The notes: a model not told the origin generated them from the letters alone. Shown: positions 18,401 through 25,596, counted from the first letter of the stretch. The stretch: DNA of 25,596 nt from Candidatus Cloacimonetes bacterium 4572_55 (GCA_002084765.1 NBMB01000071.1:1-25596), one strand, 5' to 3'. Numbers and translations are program-made.

Positions 18401-18948
18401 TATTCTTTGTCGAACTCAATGAGGATACTGGTGAGGAGCAGATCACCTGGTATCTGAAACTGAAAGGCGACGGCAATACGATCGAGCCGGAGCAAGGCGA
18501 CGTCCTGACTATCACGACTTTTACCCCCTTTAACCGAGACGATCGCTATCGTTTTACCAGCGCTTCGGCGAAGGTCACGGAGGGAATAGGAGAGTCGGTA
18601 TTAGACGATATCAAAGTTGTGCCAAATCCATACACCGCTGTCGCTGAGTGGGAAGTCAACGATCCATATCGACAGGGGCGAGGCGATCGGCATATTGATT
18701 TTATCCATGTGCCAGAATATGCGACGATCCGTATCTATAGCGTTCGGGGCGAGTTGGTGCGGACTCTGAAACACGAGGGCGGCATCTTTGATGGAACTGT
18801 GAGCTGGGACCTGCGCACAAGAGATGGAACTGTGAGCTGGGACCTGCGCACAAGAGACGGTCTCAACGCGGCTTATGGAATCTATGTCTATCATATCGAC
18901 GCTCCAGGTATTGGAGAAAAAATCGATAAATTTGCCATAATCAAATAA
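15484..18948 (+). CDS. Large surface/secreted protein with Ca-binding-type repeats, FN3 domain and T9SS-like sorting domain
   Basis: The protein has 1154 residues. The ATG at 15484 has AAGGGG upstream and starts a clean signal peptide (MIKKVILSLIILSFV to ILWA-Q); an ATG at 15427 would only add a non-signal-like prefix. Asp-rich loops of the thrombospondin type-3 or EF-hand-like kind occur at about 145-165, 336-345 (DGIDNDGDAD), 410-420 (DNDFDGLIN) and 468-477 (DGIDNDGDWD), suggesting Ca binding. An FN3-like domain lies at about 612-750 (VTLYWDSDSE, YKIYRATD). The C-terminal about 110 residues are a FlgD/T9SS-type sorting domain (VVPNPYT, RIYSVRGELVRTL, YGIYVYHID). A perfect 33-bp duplication repeats DGTVSWDLRTR inside that domain. 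It is flanked by the TonB receptor and the PorV-like gene. The middle of the protein resembles nothing I can name. Confidence 0.9.
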   Translation: MIKKVILSLIILSFVAATHVILWAQTIGDPNQGDPTFRKKGYMNGNKVNSIFYNYGLVGDIPPEISGEWPTGTANEYVGDVSPMIGVEYIGERVEAGMTVIDTIISVVTSDGPRGGSDGPPGGGIFWGFEPIPGYADPLQDFVATSSALDNDGQDGIPGSTDDDGKPDSWPWVWPDQPTWVDQNGVPEWNGFFGRDVMSADLESYFRFDDSRDEEFPIYPSSIDSTRRGLGFEIKGRGLQWAHFMAEDCIFWLYEIINEGDIDYDKVAFGMMVGTLSGGRGDSHDDLAYFDLANDITYSWDEDDVGSPGWVPVSDTRNVGYVGYAYLESPGVNIDGIDNDGDADSLSSAPRFTEADFGPRSLNPGMTIFSIDPQTFERSPFTVPNQTFDFESQGVAYQLFPGQTVQEIEEDVYDNDFDGLINESFEAHYNQLVNPPPDYELDPQPALRHVDYETGAGLNDPMLDEGRFDGIDNDGDWDPAQDDVGEDGKPNSGDFGEGNGIPDAGEPHFDQTDVDESDQIGLTSFDYFSPPGQIRMSSDIQLWEHMTPGLFDVAPGVAEDGDFLYGSGYFPVFSGNTQWFSVSLVYGEDFDDILNNKITVQTIYDENYNFARPPEKPKVRAFAGDGYVTLYWDSDSEASFDPVMGYDFEGYKIYRATDPAFNEINTITDGFGRKIFYDPLATFDIYNEYEGFFPIDYQGVQFYLGKNNGLRHSYTDSTVVNGQLYYYAVTAYDRGNVEKDVFPAETTRSILLSPGGDVTLDVNTIMVKPNAPVSGYIPPSGEESVEHTQGSATGDVFLSILDPTIVPDNRLFEIVFEDSSFFQRGTVNYSVFDVTDIPPDTIIFKSDNLSGESDALPNMGMRLTFRNDWNVLINPDLSGWNSDESLPEFSIKLLSLCDGDFVGVGSAFDYEITVMGSADYYSEPFYVECFGYVGDFPSVPINFIVRNASLDKEIKVIVNDSDSSGTLNKSDEVFFVELNEDTGEEQITWYLKLKGDGNTIEPEQGDVLTITTFTPFNRDDRYRFTSASAKVTEGIGESVLDDIKVVPNPYTAVAEWEVNDPYRQGRGDRHIDFIHVPEYATIRIYSVRGELVRTLKHEGGIFDGTVSWDLRTRDGTVSWDLRTRDGLNAAYGIYVYHIDAPGIGEKIDKFAIIK
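18790..18855 (+). repeat. Perfect 33-bp tandem duplication inside the sorting domain
   Basis: The 33-bp unit starting GATGGAACTGTGAGC at 18790 is repeated without mismatch at 18823-18855. It encodes DGTVSWDLRTR twice in frame. Homologous sorting domains have this segment once, before DGLNAAYGIY. Identity at all 33 positions, including synonymous sites, indicates a very recent event or an assembly effect. Confidence 0.95.
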
Positions 18949-18953
18949 TCGGA

Positions 18954-18959
18954 AAGGAG
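18954..18959 (+). promoter_or_regulatory. Ribosome binding site that selects a TTG start
   Basis: AAGGAG lies 8 nt before the TTG at 18968. The first in-frame ATG (18980) would be 20 nt away, too far. The TTG start also gives the standard basic N-region of a signal peptide (MKVRMIILIL). Confidence 0.75.
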
Positions 18960-18967
18960 TCCATACA

Positions 18968-19987
18968 TTGAAAGTACGAATGATTATTCTCATCCTGGCC
19001 CTACTCCTGACACTCTTCTCGACTCAGGCGGGCGCGCAGACCAAAGTCGGCACAACAGCCGCGCCTTTCTTAGGAATCGCGGTGGGACCGAGAGCAATTG
19101 GAAGCGGCGGAGCTTTTGTGGCTCAGGCTGACGACGCAACCGCTCTCTATTGGAATAATGCTGGAATCGCCCAATTGACCATGAGCGAAATCATTGTCTC
19201 GCACGACGAATGGATCGCGGGCATGTCCTTCGACTATGTGGGCGCGGTGTTCAATATCGGATCCGGCGCGTTTGGCATGAGTTTCACCTCCCTAAGCATG
19301 GATGAAATGGAGGTCACGACTGTCTTGGATCCGGAAGGAAATGGTGAGCGGTTCGATGCGGGAAGCGTTGCCGTGGGATTGACTTATGCCTATGCTTTGA
19401 CCGATCGATTTTACATCGGCGGAACAGCGAAATATATCCGAGAATATATCTGGAAAGAGAGCGCGCATAGCTTCGCGTGTGATCTCGGCACCCTCTACGT
19501 CACGGAATTCTTCAACGGAATGCGGATCGGAGCGGTGATCACAAATTTCGGCTCCAGTATGGAGATGGAAGGAGACGATCTTGTATTTCAACACGATATC
19601 GACGAAAATCAAGATGGAAACAACGACAACACACTCGGAAGTTGGATGACAGATAGCTGGACTCTGCCGATCAATTTTCGGGTCGGCATGGCAGTAGAAC
19701 TGATGCAAACCGATATGCACCGAGTGACCATGATGACCGATGTGACCCATCCCAATGACAATGAAGAGTCCATGAATCTGGGGGGAGAATACGCTTATAA
19801 AAATACCTTTTTCCTAAGAGCCGGATATAAATCCCTGTTCTTGGGCAAAAGTGAAGAAGGCATCACATGTGGAGCCGGTTTTTTGGTATCTCAATTTGGT
19901 AGCGCGCAAATGGGCGTCGACTACGCGTTTCAAGATTTCGGAAGGTTGGAGGATACGCACACCCTCTCCCTGAGAATGCGTTTTTAA
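18968..19987 (+). CDS. PorV/PorQ-like outer-membrane protein
   Basis: The protein has 339 residues and starts at TTG, chosen by its ribosome binding site. A signal peptide (MKVRMIILILALLLTLFSTQ, cleaved near AGA-QT) precedes the family hallmark: FLGIAVGPRAIGSGGAF, then DDATALYWNNAGIA. Alternating beta-strand sequence follows and the protein ends in SLRMRF with a terminal Phe, as in FadL/PorV-type barrels. In Bacteroidota, PorV carries sorting-domain cargo from the T9SS pore to the attachment complex. Here it sits 19 nt after a sorting-domain protein and is probably cotranscribed with it, so it may be a partner for that cargo. It is one of several possible family members; whether it is the main PorV cannot be told from one window. 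Confidence 0.88.
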   Translation: MKVRMIILILALLLTLFSTQAGAQTKVGTTAAPFLGIAVGPRAIGSGGAFVAQADDATALYWNNAGIAQLTMSEIIVSHDEWIAGMSFDYVGAVFNIGSGAFGMSFTSLSMDEMEVTTVLDPEGNGERFDAGSVAVGLTYAYALTDRFYIGGTAKYIREYIWKESAHSFACDLGTLYVTEFFNGMRIGAVITNFGSSMEMEGDDLVFQHDIDENQDGNNDNTLGSWMTDSWTLPINFRVGMAVELMQTDMHRVTMMTDVTHPNDNEESMNLGGEYAYKNTFFLRAGYKSLFLGKSEEGITCGAGFLVSQFGSAQMGVDYAFQDFGRLEDTHTLSLRMRF

Positions 19988-20244
19988 TTGTTTTTAATCG
20001 ATATAAAATGTTTAAAAAGAGAGGAGGCGATTTCCGACACGTTTTTTAAATCTTACCCTATCGGTGCATTGTTTGTTTTTGTAAGTATTCAGCTATGACT
20101 CGGTTATGATGCTATGATAAGCTATCGGTCATTCCTGGAAATCGTTTAAATGATTTTTCTTTCAACTCGGCTCGCAAATCCCCACGAATGAACTCGCGGG
20201 CTAAGGCGAGCTTATTGTAAACTATATCAAGGAGGATATGGAGA
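19988..20244. other. Intergenic gap without a visible gene
   Basis: The gap is AT-rich at its left side and holds no coding frame with support. A small hairpin CTCGC/GCGAG (20193-20197 with 20206-20210) lies 35 nt before the next gene. TATGAT near 20112-20117 could be a -10 but has no well-spaced -35. No T-tract terminator after the PorV-like gene is evident. Confidence 0.4.
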
Positions 20245-21780
20245 ATGTCTAAATCAAAACTCATTATTTTTTCGGTCGCTCTTTTTCTATCCATTGCGTC
20301 GCTCGGCTGGGCGCAAATTGTCACTTTTAGCGTCGATATGTCTGTCCAAGAGGCGGAATTTGCGTTTGACCCTGAGACTGACCAGGTCCGGGTGCGCGGA
20401 TCATTCGATTGGGATAACGGTTTTATCATGGAAGACGCTGAAAATGATTTGATCTATATGGTTGAGGCGGATCTGTCAGCTGTTGAAAATGGCACAGTGG
20501 AATATAAATTCCTATTTATCACCGAGGCTGGAGACGCAGTCTGGGAAAGTGTCGATAACCGAACCTTTGACCATGACGGCAGCTCGCAAACATTGCCAAC
20601 AGTCTATTTTGATAACGATGAAGAGATCAATCCAACCGCTCCGTTCCGCCTCTTTCTCGGCGTGGACATGAGCATTCAGGAAGTGACCGGAAATTTCAAT
20701 CCGGGCGCGGGCGATTTCGTCGGCATTCGAGGCAGTCTGGCTGAATTCGGCTCCTGGAGCGATACGCAAATTTGCTCTCCGATTCCCGGACAAGACGGCT
20801 TTTACCGTGCAGAAATCGAGATCGGCTCGTACGCGTTGGGAAGTTCGTGCGAATTCAAGTTTGTCAAAGAATTGTCCGACGGCACGGTCGCGTGGGAATC
20901 GGTCAGCAATCGTCCCATCACTCTCACCGGAGAAGATATGCAGAATTTCGACGGCGAGTATTATCAATATCTCTATGAGCCGGAAGATGAAAACTGCGTC
21001 TATTTTGACTGCTTAACGCCCAACGACTTTATCGTTCAGGATGTGACTGTGACCTATCAGGTGGACATCAGCTCTGCAATCACGTGGCTGACCGACAACC
21101 CGGATAGCTGTCTCCCGGACGTGCAGTCTCCAGATCCGCTTTTTTGGATTTGTAGCCCTGAGGACGTCACGTCGGTCTATATCAACGGCAGTTTTGTCCC
21201 CTGGTGGGGCTGGGGAACGATCCCGACCGATTATAACATGACCGTGGATCCCAACAATAGCGATCTCTATTCCTGGGTCACCACATATCAAGCGGGACAT
21301 CCCAAACGGTTCGAGTATAAATTCGGACTGAACAGCTACGACAATGAATCGACTGTAGGAGGCAACCATCAGGCAATCTTAGATGATTCCCACAGCACTC
21401 AATCGATCGAAGACTGCTTCGGATCCATACGTGAGGATATCGTCGATTGGCCCGAGTGCGATTGGATTACTGCAATTGAGGAGCAAGAGGTTGCGGCTTC
21501 CGACTTCCAACTTTTCCAGAACAGCCCGAATCCGTTCAACCCAAGCACCACGATCTCCTATCGGATCGATGTCCGTTCTCCGGTCGCGTTGACTATCTAT
21601 AACGCCGCAGGACAGGTGGTCAGAACCTTGGATCAAGGCGTGCAGGAACCGGCAAAAATACACCAGGCGGTCTGGGATGGTACGGCAAACAATGGATCAA
21701 AATCTGCCAGCGGTATCTATTTCTATCAATTAAAGACCGATACCCGCGTCGAGGCAAGGAAGATGATTCTGTTGAAATAA
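20245..21780 (+). CDS. Secreted protein with three starch-binding-like modules and T9SS sorting domain
   Basis: The protein has 511 residues; AAGGAGG lies 9 nt before the ATG. A signal peptide ends at about residue 23 (SLGWA-Q). Three related modules follow: about 24-128 (VTFSVDMSVQEAEFAF, VRVRGSFDWDNGF, YKFLF, WESVDNR), 129-245 (LFLGVDMSIQEVTGNF, VGIRGSLAEFGSWSD, EFKFV, WESVSNR) and 262-395 (VTYQVDISSAI, VYINGSFVPWWGWG, FEYKFGL). The V-D-M, G-S-F-x-W and YKF pattern is like CBM20/CBM48 beta-sandwiches that bind alpha-glucans, but binding is inference. The last 85 residues are a classic sorting domain (FQLFQNSPNPFNPSTTISY, GQVVRTL, SGIYFYQLKTD, KMILLK). No catalytic domain is present. A strong terminator follows, so it is probably a single transcription unit. 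Confidence 0.9.
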   Translation: MSKSKLIIFSVALFLSIASLGWAQIVTFSVDMSVQEAEFAFDPETDQVRVRGSFDWDNGFIMEDAENDLIYMVEADLSAVENGTVEYKFLFITEAGDAVWESVDNRTFDHDGSSQTLPTVYFDNDEEINPTAPFRLFLGVDMSIQEVTGNFNPGAGDFVGIRGSLAEFGSWSDTQICSPIPGQDGFYRAEIEIGSYALGSSCEFKFVKELSDGTVAWESVSNRPITLTGEDMQNFDGEYYQYLYEPEDENCVYFDCLTPNDFIVQDVTVTYQVDISSAITWLTDNPDSCLPDVQSPDPLFWICSPEDVTSVYINGSFVPWWGWGTIPTDYNMTVDPNNSDLYSWVTTYQAGHPKRFEYKFGLNSYDNESTVGGNHQAILDDSHSTQSIEDCFGSIREDIVDWPECDWITAIEEQEVAASDFQLFQNSPNPFNPSTTISYRIDVRSPVALTIYNAAGQVVRTLDQGVQEPAKIHQAVWDGTANNGSKSASGIYFYQLKTDTRVEARKMILLK

Positions 21781-21820
21781 TCATACGCGCTATCTTTTGA
21801 TTACGTAAATGGTTAAGCAA

Positions 21821-21856
21821 AATCCCGGAGGCAATTGTCTCCGGGATTTTTTTTTA
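21821..21856 (+). terminator. Intrinsic terminator
   Basis: AATCCCGGAG (21821-21830) pairs with CTCCGGGATT (21839-21848) around an 8-nt loop, and a run of T follows. It is 40 nt after the stop of the starch-binding-like gene. Confidence 0.93.
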
Positions 21857-21925
21857 TATTCAGGGGTCGCGCGGCGAATCGGGAACTCCTCAGATGTTTT
21901 TTTTCAACGGAGCTTGCCTTTTCTC

Positions 21926-21954
21926 TTGACAATTGTCTGAAAAGACGCTACTTT
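21926..21954 (+). promoter_or_regulatory. Candidate promoter of the C10 protease gene, with palindrome at the -35
   Basis: TTGACA (21926-21931) is followed after 17 nt by TACTTT (21949-21954), a weak -10. The perfect palindrome GACAATTGTC (21928-21937) overlaps the -35, where a repressor could act. The leader to the ATG would be about 190 nt and contains the repeat remnant near 22045. Confidence 0.4.
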
Positions 21955-22044
21955 TAAGCATATCGTGTACTGTATTCATAGCCTGTGACAAAAAAATGTT
22001 CGAAACACTGTCTAAATCTAAAGGGGGTATTATCAAAAAAAATG

Positions 22045-22075
22045 AACCGCGAATAGCGCAGACAGCGCAAATCTC
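22045..22075. repeat. Degenerate GCGAAT/GCGCAGA repeat remnant
   Basis: The stretch ACCGCGAATAGCGCAGACAG and the following GCGCAAATCT show a period of about 9 to 10 bases and resemble the CGCAGATTA array at 24-51. It is intergenic. Confidence 0.4.
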
Positions 22076-22148
22076 TCCGAGTTTGAAAAATTTGTATGTT
22101 TCCAAGAACCTGAATACACATAGTAATATGCCTTAAGGAGGTATAAAA

Positions 22149-25100
22149 ATGTTTTACAAAGCGATGAAGTTTATTGTTATTTTTGTTGTTTTCTTTTATG
22201 CAACAACGCTATACGCGTCGCCTGTTCACGAGCAGAGAGCAACGCGCATTGCTCAGAATTGGTATGCACACCTGGCACCGGAACATATAGGCGATTATTC
22301 GATTGCGAACGTGATTCCGACAATATATAATGGGCAAGTCACTTTATATGCTATTAATTTTGCACAAGGCGGATTTGTCATTATTTCTGCCGATGACGCG
22401 ACAATCCCGATTATCGGCTATTCATACTCGTCGGAAATTCCGCGGGACATCACGCATCCTGCCGTAAAAGCCGAATTGGAACGATACAGCAAAGAGATCG
22501 ATGATGCGATCACGAACCGGCTCAGTAATTCTGAAACCATTGGGCAGTGGCAAGATATTCTGAACAACCGTTTTTCGGACTATAACCGGACCCGGGATGT
22601 CTCGCCCCTCCTTTCGACCACATGGAATCAGAGCACATATTATAACCAACTTTGCCCTAATGATACACGGGGACCGGACAATCATGCGTATGCCGGATGC
22701 GTCGCGGCTTCCATGGCTCAGGTGATGAAATATCATAATTACCCGGCACAGGGGACTGGATCCCATAGCTATGAAGACGGGATTAATACCGATGGCGACG
22801 GCGAGGAGATCCCCAATTCCGATTATGGAACCCAATCCGTCAATTTTGGCGCGACAACCTATAATTGGGCAAGTATGCCGGATAACCTGACCGGCTATGA
22901 CTCCGATGTGGCAACGCTTCTTTATCATTGCGGCGTTTCAGTCAATATGAATTATGGTCCCCAGGGATCAAGTGCTTCTACGTCTCTCATGGCCTCATCC
23001 CTGGAAGAGTATTTTGGATATGCCTCCACTGCCCAATATACCCAAAAAAGCGGTTATACCGACGCCAGTTGGAGAAGTCTGCTGATCAGTGAATTGGACG
23101 CCAGCCGACCCATGCCATACCGCGGATCTGGCAGTGGAGGTCACGCGTTTATATGCGATGGATATCAAGGTACTGACTATTTCCATTTCAACTGGGGATG
23201 GGGCGGATATTATGATGGATACTTTTACCTGGATGATCTCACCCCAGGATCCCATGCTTATACGAACAGCCAGGCGGCAATTGTCGGTGTGACGCCTGCC
23301 GGAAGCGCGCCGGATTTCCGGGTTCTGTCTCCAAATGGAGGCGAAAGCTGGACTGAGAACTCCAATCATGCGATCAATTGGTTCGCATCGAATCAAACCA
23401 CTGTAGAGATTGAATACACAACCAACAGCGGCGGATCCTGGACCACGATTACGAGTTCGACTTCGGACGACGGCGCATACGCCTGGACACTACCCAACGT
23501 ATCCGCGGCCCTCCAATACTGCAAGGTGCGGGTCACAAGCACAACGGACAACGCAGTCACCGATGAATCGGATGGTTTCTTTACGATAGAAAATTTTACC
23601 TGCACAGACCCATACGAATCCAATGACACGCCGGAAACCGCCTATACCATCACTCCGGGCGATTATGACGCCTGTATCGATCCGGTTAATGACGAGGACT
23701 GGTATGCGTTCACAGCAAACGCGGCTGATACCATTATCTTATCCAGCGTCGCAATCAACGGATCGGAATTGGACGATAAAGCCTGGCTGTATGGTCCGAG
23801 CGGTAGTCAGGTTGCCAGCGATGACGATTCCAATGGCAGCCTCCACCCCAAGTTGACCTATATTGCGCAGGAAACAGGAACCTATAAAGCGCGATGGGCA
23901 TACTACTCGAATAACCCAGCCGCCGCTGACCGGGATGATTCCGAGAAAGAGAATCAACTTCGCTCCACAAACTTCGGCGAATATCGATTGACCCTCGAGG
24001 TGCAACAAGGACCAAATCAAGGCTTTATCTGTGCCGACGTGACCGATATTCCGGAAAATGAATGCGAAGCTCTAATCGCCCTCTATGATAGCGCTGGTGG
24101 CGATAGCTGGGACACTAATACCAACTGGAAGTCAGGCACGGTCTGCAATGATTGGCATGGCGTGACAGTCAGCGGCGGGCATGTGACAACCTTGGATCTT
24201 GGGAGCAATTCCCTGAGCGGGTCTATCCCGCCAGAAATCGGGAACCTGACAAGCCTGACATACTTGTATCTTTACAGCAATGAGTTGAGCGGGTCTATCC
24301 CGACAGAAATCGGGAACCTGACAAGCCTGACATCCTTGAATCTTCTAGGCAATTCCCTGAGCGGGTCTATCCCGCCAGAAATCGGGAACCTGACAAGCCT
24401 GACATACTTGAATCTTTATAGCAATTCCCTGAGCGGGTCTATCCCGCCAGAAATCGGGAACCTGACAAGCCTGACATCATTGTATCTTTCCAGTAATTCC
24501 CTGAGCGGGTCTATCCCGCCAGAAATCGGGAACCTGACAAGCCTGACATGGTTGGTTCTTCCCAACAATTCCCTGAGCGGGTCTATCCCGCCAGAAATCG
24601 GGAACCTGACAAGCCTGACATACTTGTATCTGGGTTACAACATGCTGACTGCGTCGGATACAGCTTTGCTCACATTTTTGTCAGATAAGGATTCGGATTG
24701 GGATCAAACCCAGACTGTTCCGCCTGTCAATGTGAGTGCGGCTGCCAGCGCAAGAACCACGGACGTGACCGTGAGCTGGACCGTGATCCCTTACACGGGA
24801 GATGGGGGACATTATCGGATTTTGCACAGCGAAACATCCGGAGGTCCTTATACCTCTGCAAATGGCGACACCACCGCGGATAAAAGCGCGAGTAGCTATG
24901 AAGTGACCGGACTGAACGACGGAACCACCTATTATTTTGTGGTCCAGACATTTACGCCGGCGCATGGGAATCAACATAACGATCTGACCAGCCCCATCAG
25001 TGAAGAGGCGACTTTCGGATCGCCACCGACACCCTCCTCTTACGATGCGGACATCAGCAGTGGGTGGAATATGCTCGGATTGCCTCTCACTGTTGACGAT

Positions 25101-25596
25101 CCTTCTTATGGAACCCTGTTCCCGAACGCGATGGCCAACACGTTCTATGGATTTTCTGGCAGCTACCAATCCGCCACCGAATTTGAGGATGGAATCGGTT
25201 ACTGGCTGCGTTTTAACTCCGCTGAGACCGTGACACTTACCGGCGTTCCAGTTACGTCGCTCACGATCGATTTGGACTCTGGATGGAACATGATTTCTGG
25301 CCCCTTCTGTGATGTGCCGTTGGGTAGTATCCAAGATACGGGCGATATTATTATAGCGAACACGCTGTATGAGTTTTCTGGCAGTTATCAAGCCGCGACA
25401 AGCGTGGAAAAGGGCAAGGGCTATTGGATTCGGGCGAGAGAGAGCGGTCAGATCGGTCTGGATTGCTCGTCGCCTACCGAGGCTATTTTTGGTCAGGACG
25501 CTCCCAATCCTGTGGATCAGATTTTGTCGTGGGCAGGCATGATTACATTTGAGGATCAAGCTGGTCAAACGCAAACGCTCTATCTAAGCGAGGAAG
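22149..25596 (+). CDS. Secreted C10 (streptopain-like) cysteine protease with PPC, LRR and FN3 modules; partial at window end
   Basis: At least 1149 residues are encoded; the frame is open to the window edge, so the C-terminus is missing. AAGGAGGT lies 6 nt before the ATG. A signal peptide (about 1-23) is followed by a Spi-like inhibitory propeptide (about 24-140, ending before VSPLLSTTWNQ). The peptidase C10 domain spans about 150-382: catalytic Cys184 in YAGCVAASMAQVMKYH, His332 in GGHAFICDGYQ, and FHFNWGWGGYYDGYF. Then an Ig-like domain (about 390-480), a PPC-like domain (about 485-610, PYESNDTPETA), a plant-type LRR cap and six 24-residue repeats (about 637-833), FN3 (857-950), and two copies of a SGWNM ... 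FSGSYQxAT ... GYWxR module (about 965-1110). A C-terminal sorting domain is expected downstream. It probably degrades extracellular protein; the repeats suggest binding to a surface or partner. Confidence 0.93.
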   Translation, partial: MFYKAMKFIVIFVVFFYATTLYASPVHEQRATRIAQNWYAHLAPEHIGDYSIANVIPTIYNGQVTLYAINFAQGGFVIISADDATIPIIGYSYSSEIPRDITHPAVKAELERYSKEIDDAITNRLSNSETIGQWQDILNNRFSDYNRTRDVSPLLSTTWNQSTYYNQLCPNDTRGPDNHAYAGCVAASMAQVMKYHNYPAQGTGSHSYEDGINTDGDGEEIPNSDYGTQSVNFGATTYNWASMPDNLTGYDSDVATLLYHCGVSVNMNYGPQGSSASTSLMASSLEEYFGYASTAQYTQKSGYTDASWRSLLISELDASRPMPYRGSGSGGHAFICDGYQGTDYFHFNWGWGGYYDGYFYLDDLTPGSHAYTNSQAAIVGVTPAGSAPDFRVLSPNGGESWTENSNHAINWFASNQTTVEIEYTTNSGGSWTTITSSTSDDGAYAWTLPNVSAALQYCKVRVTSTTDNAVTDESDGFFTIENFTCTDPYESNDTPETAYTITPGDYDACIDPVNDEDWYAFTANAADTIILSSVAINGSELDDKAWLYGPSGSQVASDDDSNGSLHPKLTYIAQETGTYKARWAYYSNNPAAADRDDSEKENQLRSTNFGEYRLTLEVQQGPNQGFICADVTDIPENECEALIALYDSAGGDSWDTNTNWKSGTVCNDWHGVTVSGGHVTTLDLGSNSLSGSIPPEIGNLTSLTYLYLYSNELSGSIPTEIGNLTSLTSLNLLGNSLSGSIPPEIGNLTSLTYLNLYSNSLSGSIPPEIGNLTSLTSLYLSSNSLSGSIPPEIGNLTSLTWLVLPNNSLSGSIPPEIGNLTSLTYLYLGYNMLTASDTALLTFLSDKDSDWDQTQTVPPVNVSAAASARTTDVTVSWTVIPYTGDGGHYRILHSETSGGPYTSANGDTTADKSASSYEVTGLNDGTTYYFVVQTFTPAHGNQHNDLTSPISEEATFGSPPTPSSYDADISSGWNMLGLPLTVDDPSYGTLFPNAMANTFYGFSGSYQSATEFEDGIGYWLRFNSAETVTLTGVPVTSLTIDLDSGWNMISGPFCDVPLGSIQDTGDIIIANTLYEFSGSYQAATSVEKGKGYWIRARESGQIGLDCSSPTEAIFGQDAPNPVDQILSWAGMITFEDQAGQTQTLYLSEE
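24210..24641 (+). repeat. Six 72-bp LRR units, nearly identical at DNA level
   Basis: Units begin at 24210, 24282, 24354, 24426, 24498 and 24570. Each encodes about NSLSGSIPPEIGNLTSLT followed by a variable x-L-x-L-x-x-N. About 50 bases of each unit are invariant, including third codon positions. The changes cluster in the codons for the exposed beta-strand residues: YLYLYS, SLNLLG, YLNLYS, SLYLSS, WLVLPN and YLYLGY. Unit 2 also differs with NEL and PTE. Confidence 0.95.

Noticed and set aside
21933-22136. Small 67-codon frame in the protease leader
   Set aside because: It begins inside the promoter candidate, covers an intergenic repeat, and has no ribosome binding site.
24210-24641. CRISPR array
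   Set aside because: The repeats are 72 bp, in frame, and encode LRRs; there are no spacers or cas genes.
24681-25574. 297-codon minus-strand frame opposite the protease gene
   Set aside because: It lies opposite FN3 and repeat modules that translate well on the plus strand; no supporting feature of its own.

Overview
The window looks like a chromosome segment of an anaerobic, Gram-negative bacterium of the Fibrobacterota-Chlorobiota-Bacteroidota (FCB) superphylum, probably a candidate-phylum relative of KSB1, Calditrichota or Cloacimonadota. The basis is type IX secretion (T9SS)-style C-terminal sorting domains (one reads NSPNPFNPSTTISY), a CarboxypepD_reg/TonB receptor next to a PorV-like outer-membrane protein, and an oxygen-sensitive NAD-linked [FeFe]-hydrogenase. 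The exact phylum is inference. No rRNA, tRNA, CRISPR array, transposase, integrase or phage gene was seen.

Layout. (1) 158-5319, minus strand: two genes. A rhomboid-fold membrane protein with TPR-like helices, whose active-site histidine is replaced, is followed 24 bp later by a TIR / transmembrane / coiled-coil / WD40 protein. The WD40 gene is broken by a net 7-nt loss just before its last two blades. (2) 5572-6330, plus strand: an unrecognised lipoprotein, divergent from that pair. (3) 6377-8208, minus: a six-TM methyl-accepting chemotaxis protein whose last helix is also frame-broken by a net 7-nt loss. (4) 8421-12042, minus: a two-gene operon for a NAD(H)-linked [FeFe]-hydrogenase (NuoE-NuoF fusion plus HydA), with overlapping genes and a strong terminator hairpin. 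(5) 12043-12562: a divergent control region with two sigma70-like promoters towards the TonB gene, one candidate towards hyd, and a dyad. (6) 12563-19987, plus: a trio of TonB-dependent receptor, 1154-residue surface protein with a sorting domain, and PorV-like protein. (7) 20245-21780: a secreted protein with three starch-binding-like modules and a sorting domain, closed by a textbook terminator. (8) 22149 to the window edge: a large secreted C10 (streptopain-like) cysteine protease with Ig-like, PPC-like, plant-type LRR and FN3 modules, cut by the window end.

How the genes fit together. The right half is a surface and secretion region: uptake through the TonB receptor, sorting-domain proteins passed by T9SS, and a PorV-like partner. 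The hydrogenase couples NADH (and perhaps ferredoxin) to H2, as expected in a fermenter. The left half is signalling. The TIR protein appears to cross the membrane once, with TIR inside and propellers outside, and shares an operon with a probable pseudo-rhomboid. That pair is the best candidate for an undescribed system. A second theme is tandem-repeat instability: two net 7-nt losses, each repaired on paper by one more copy of a local 7-mer, a perfect 33-bp in-frame duplication, and a six-unit LRR array that varies only at exposed positions.
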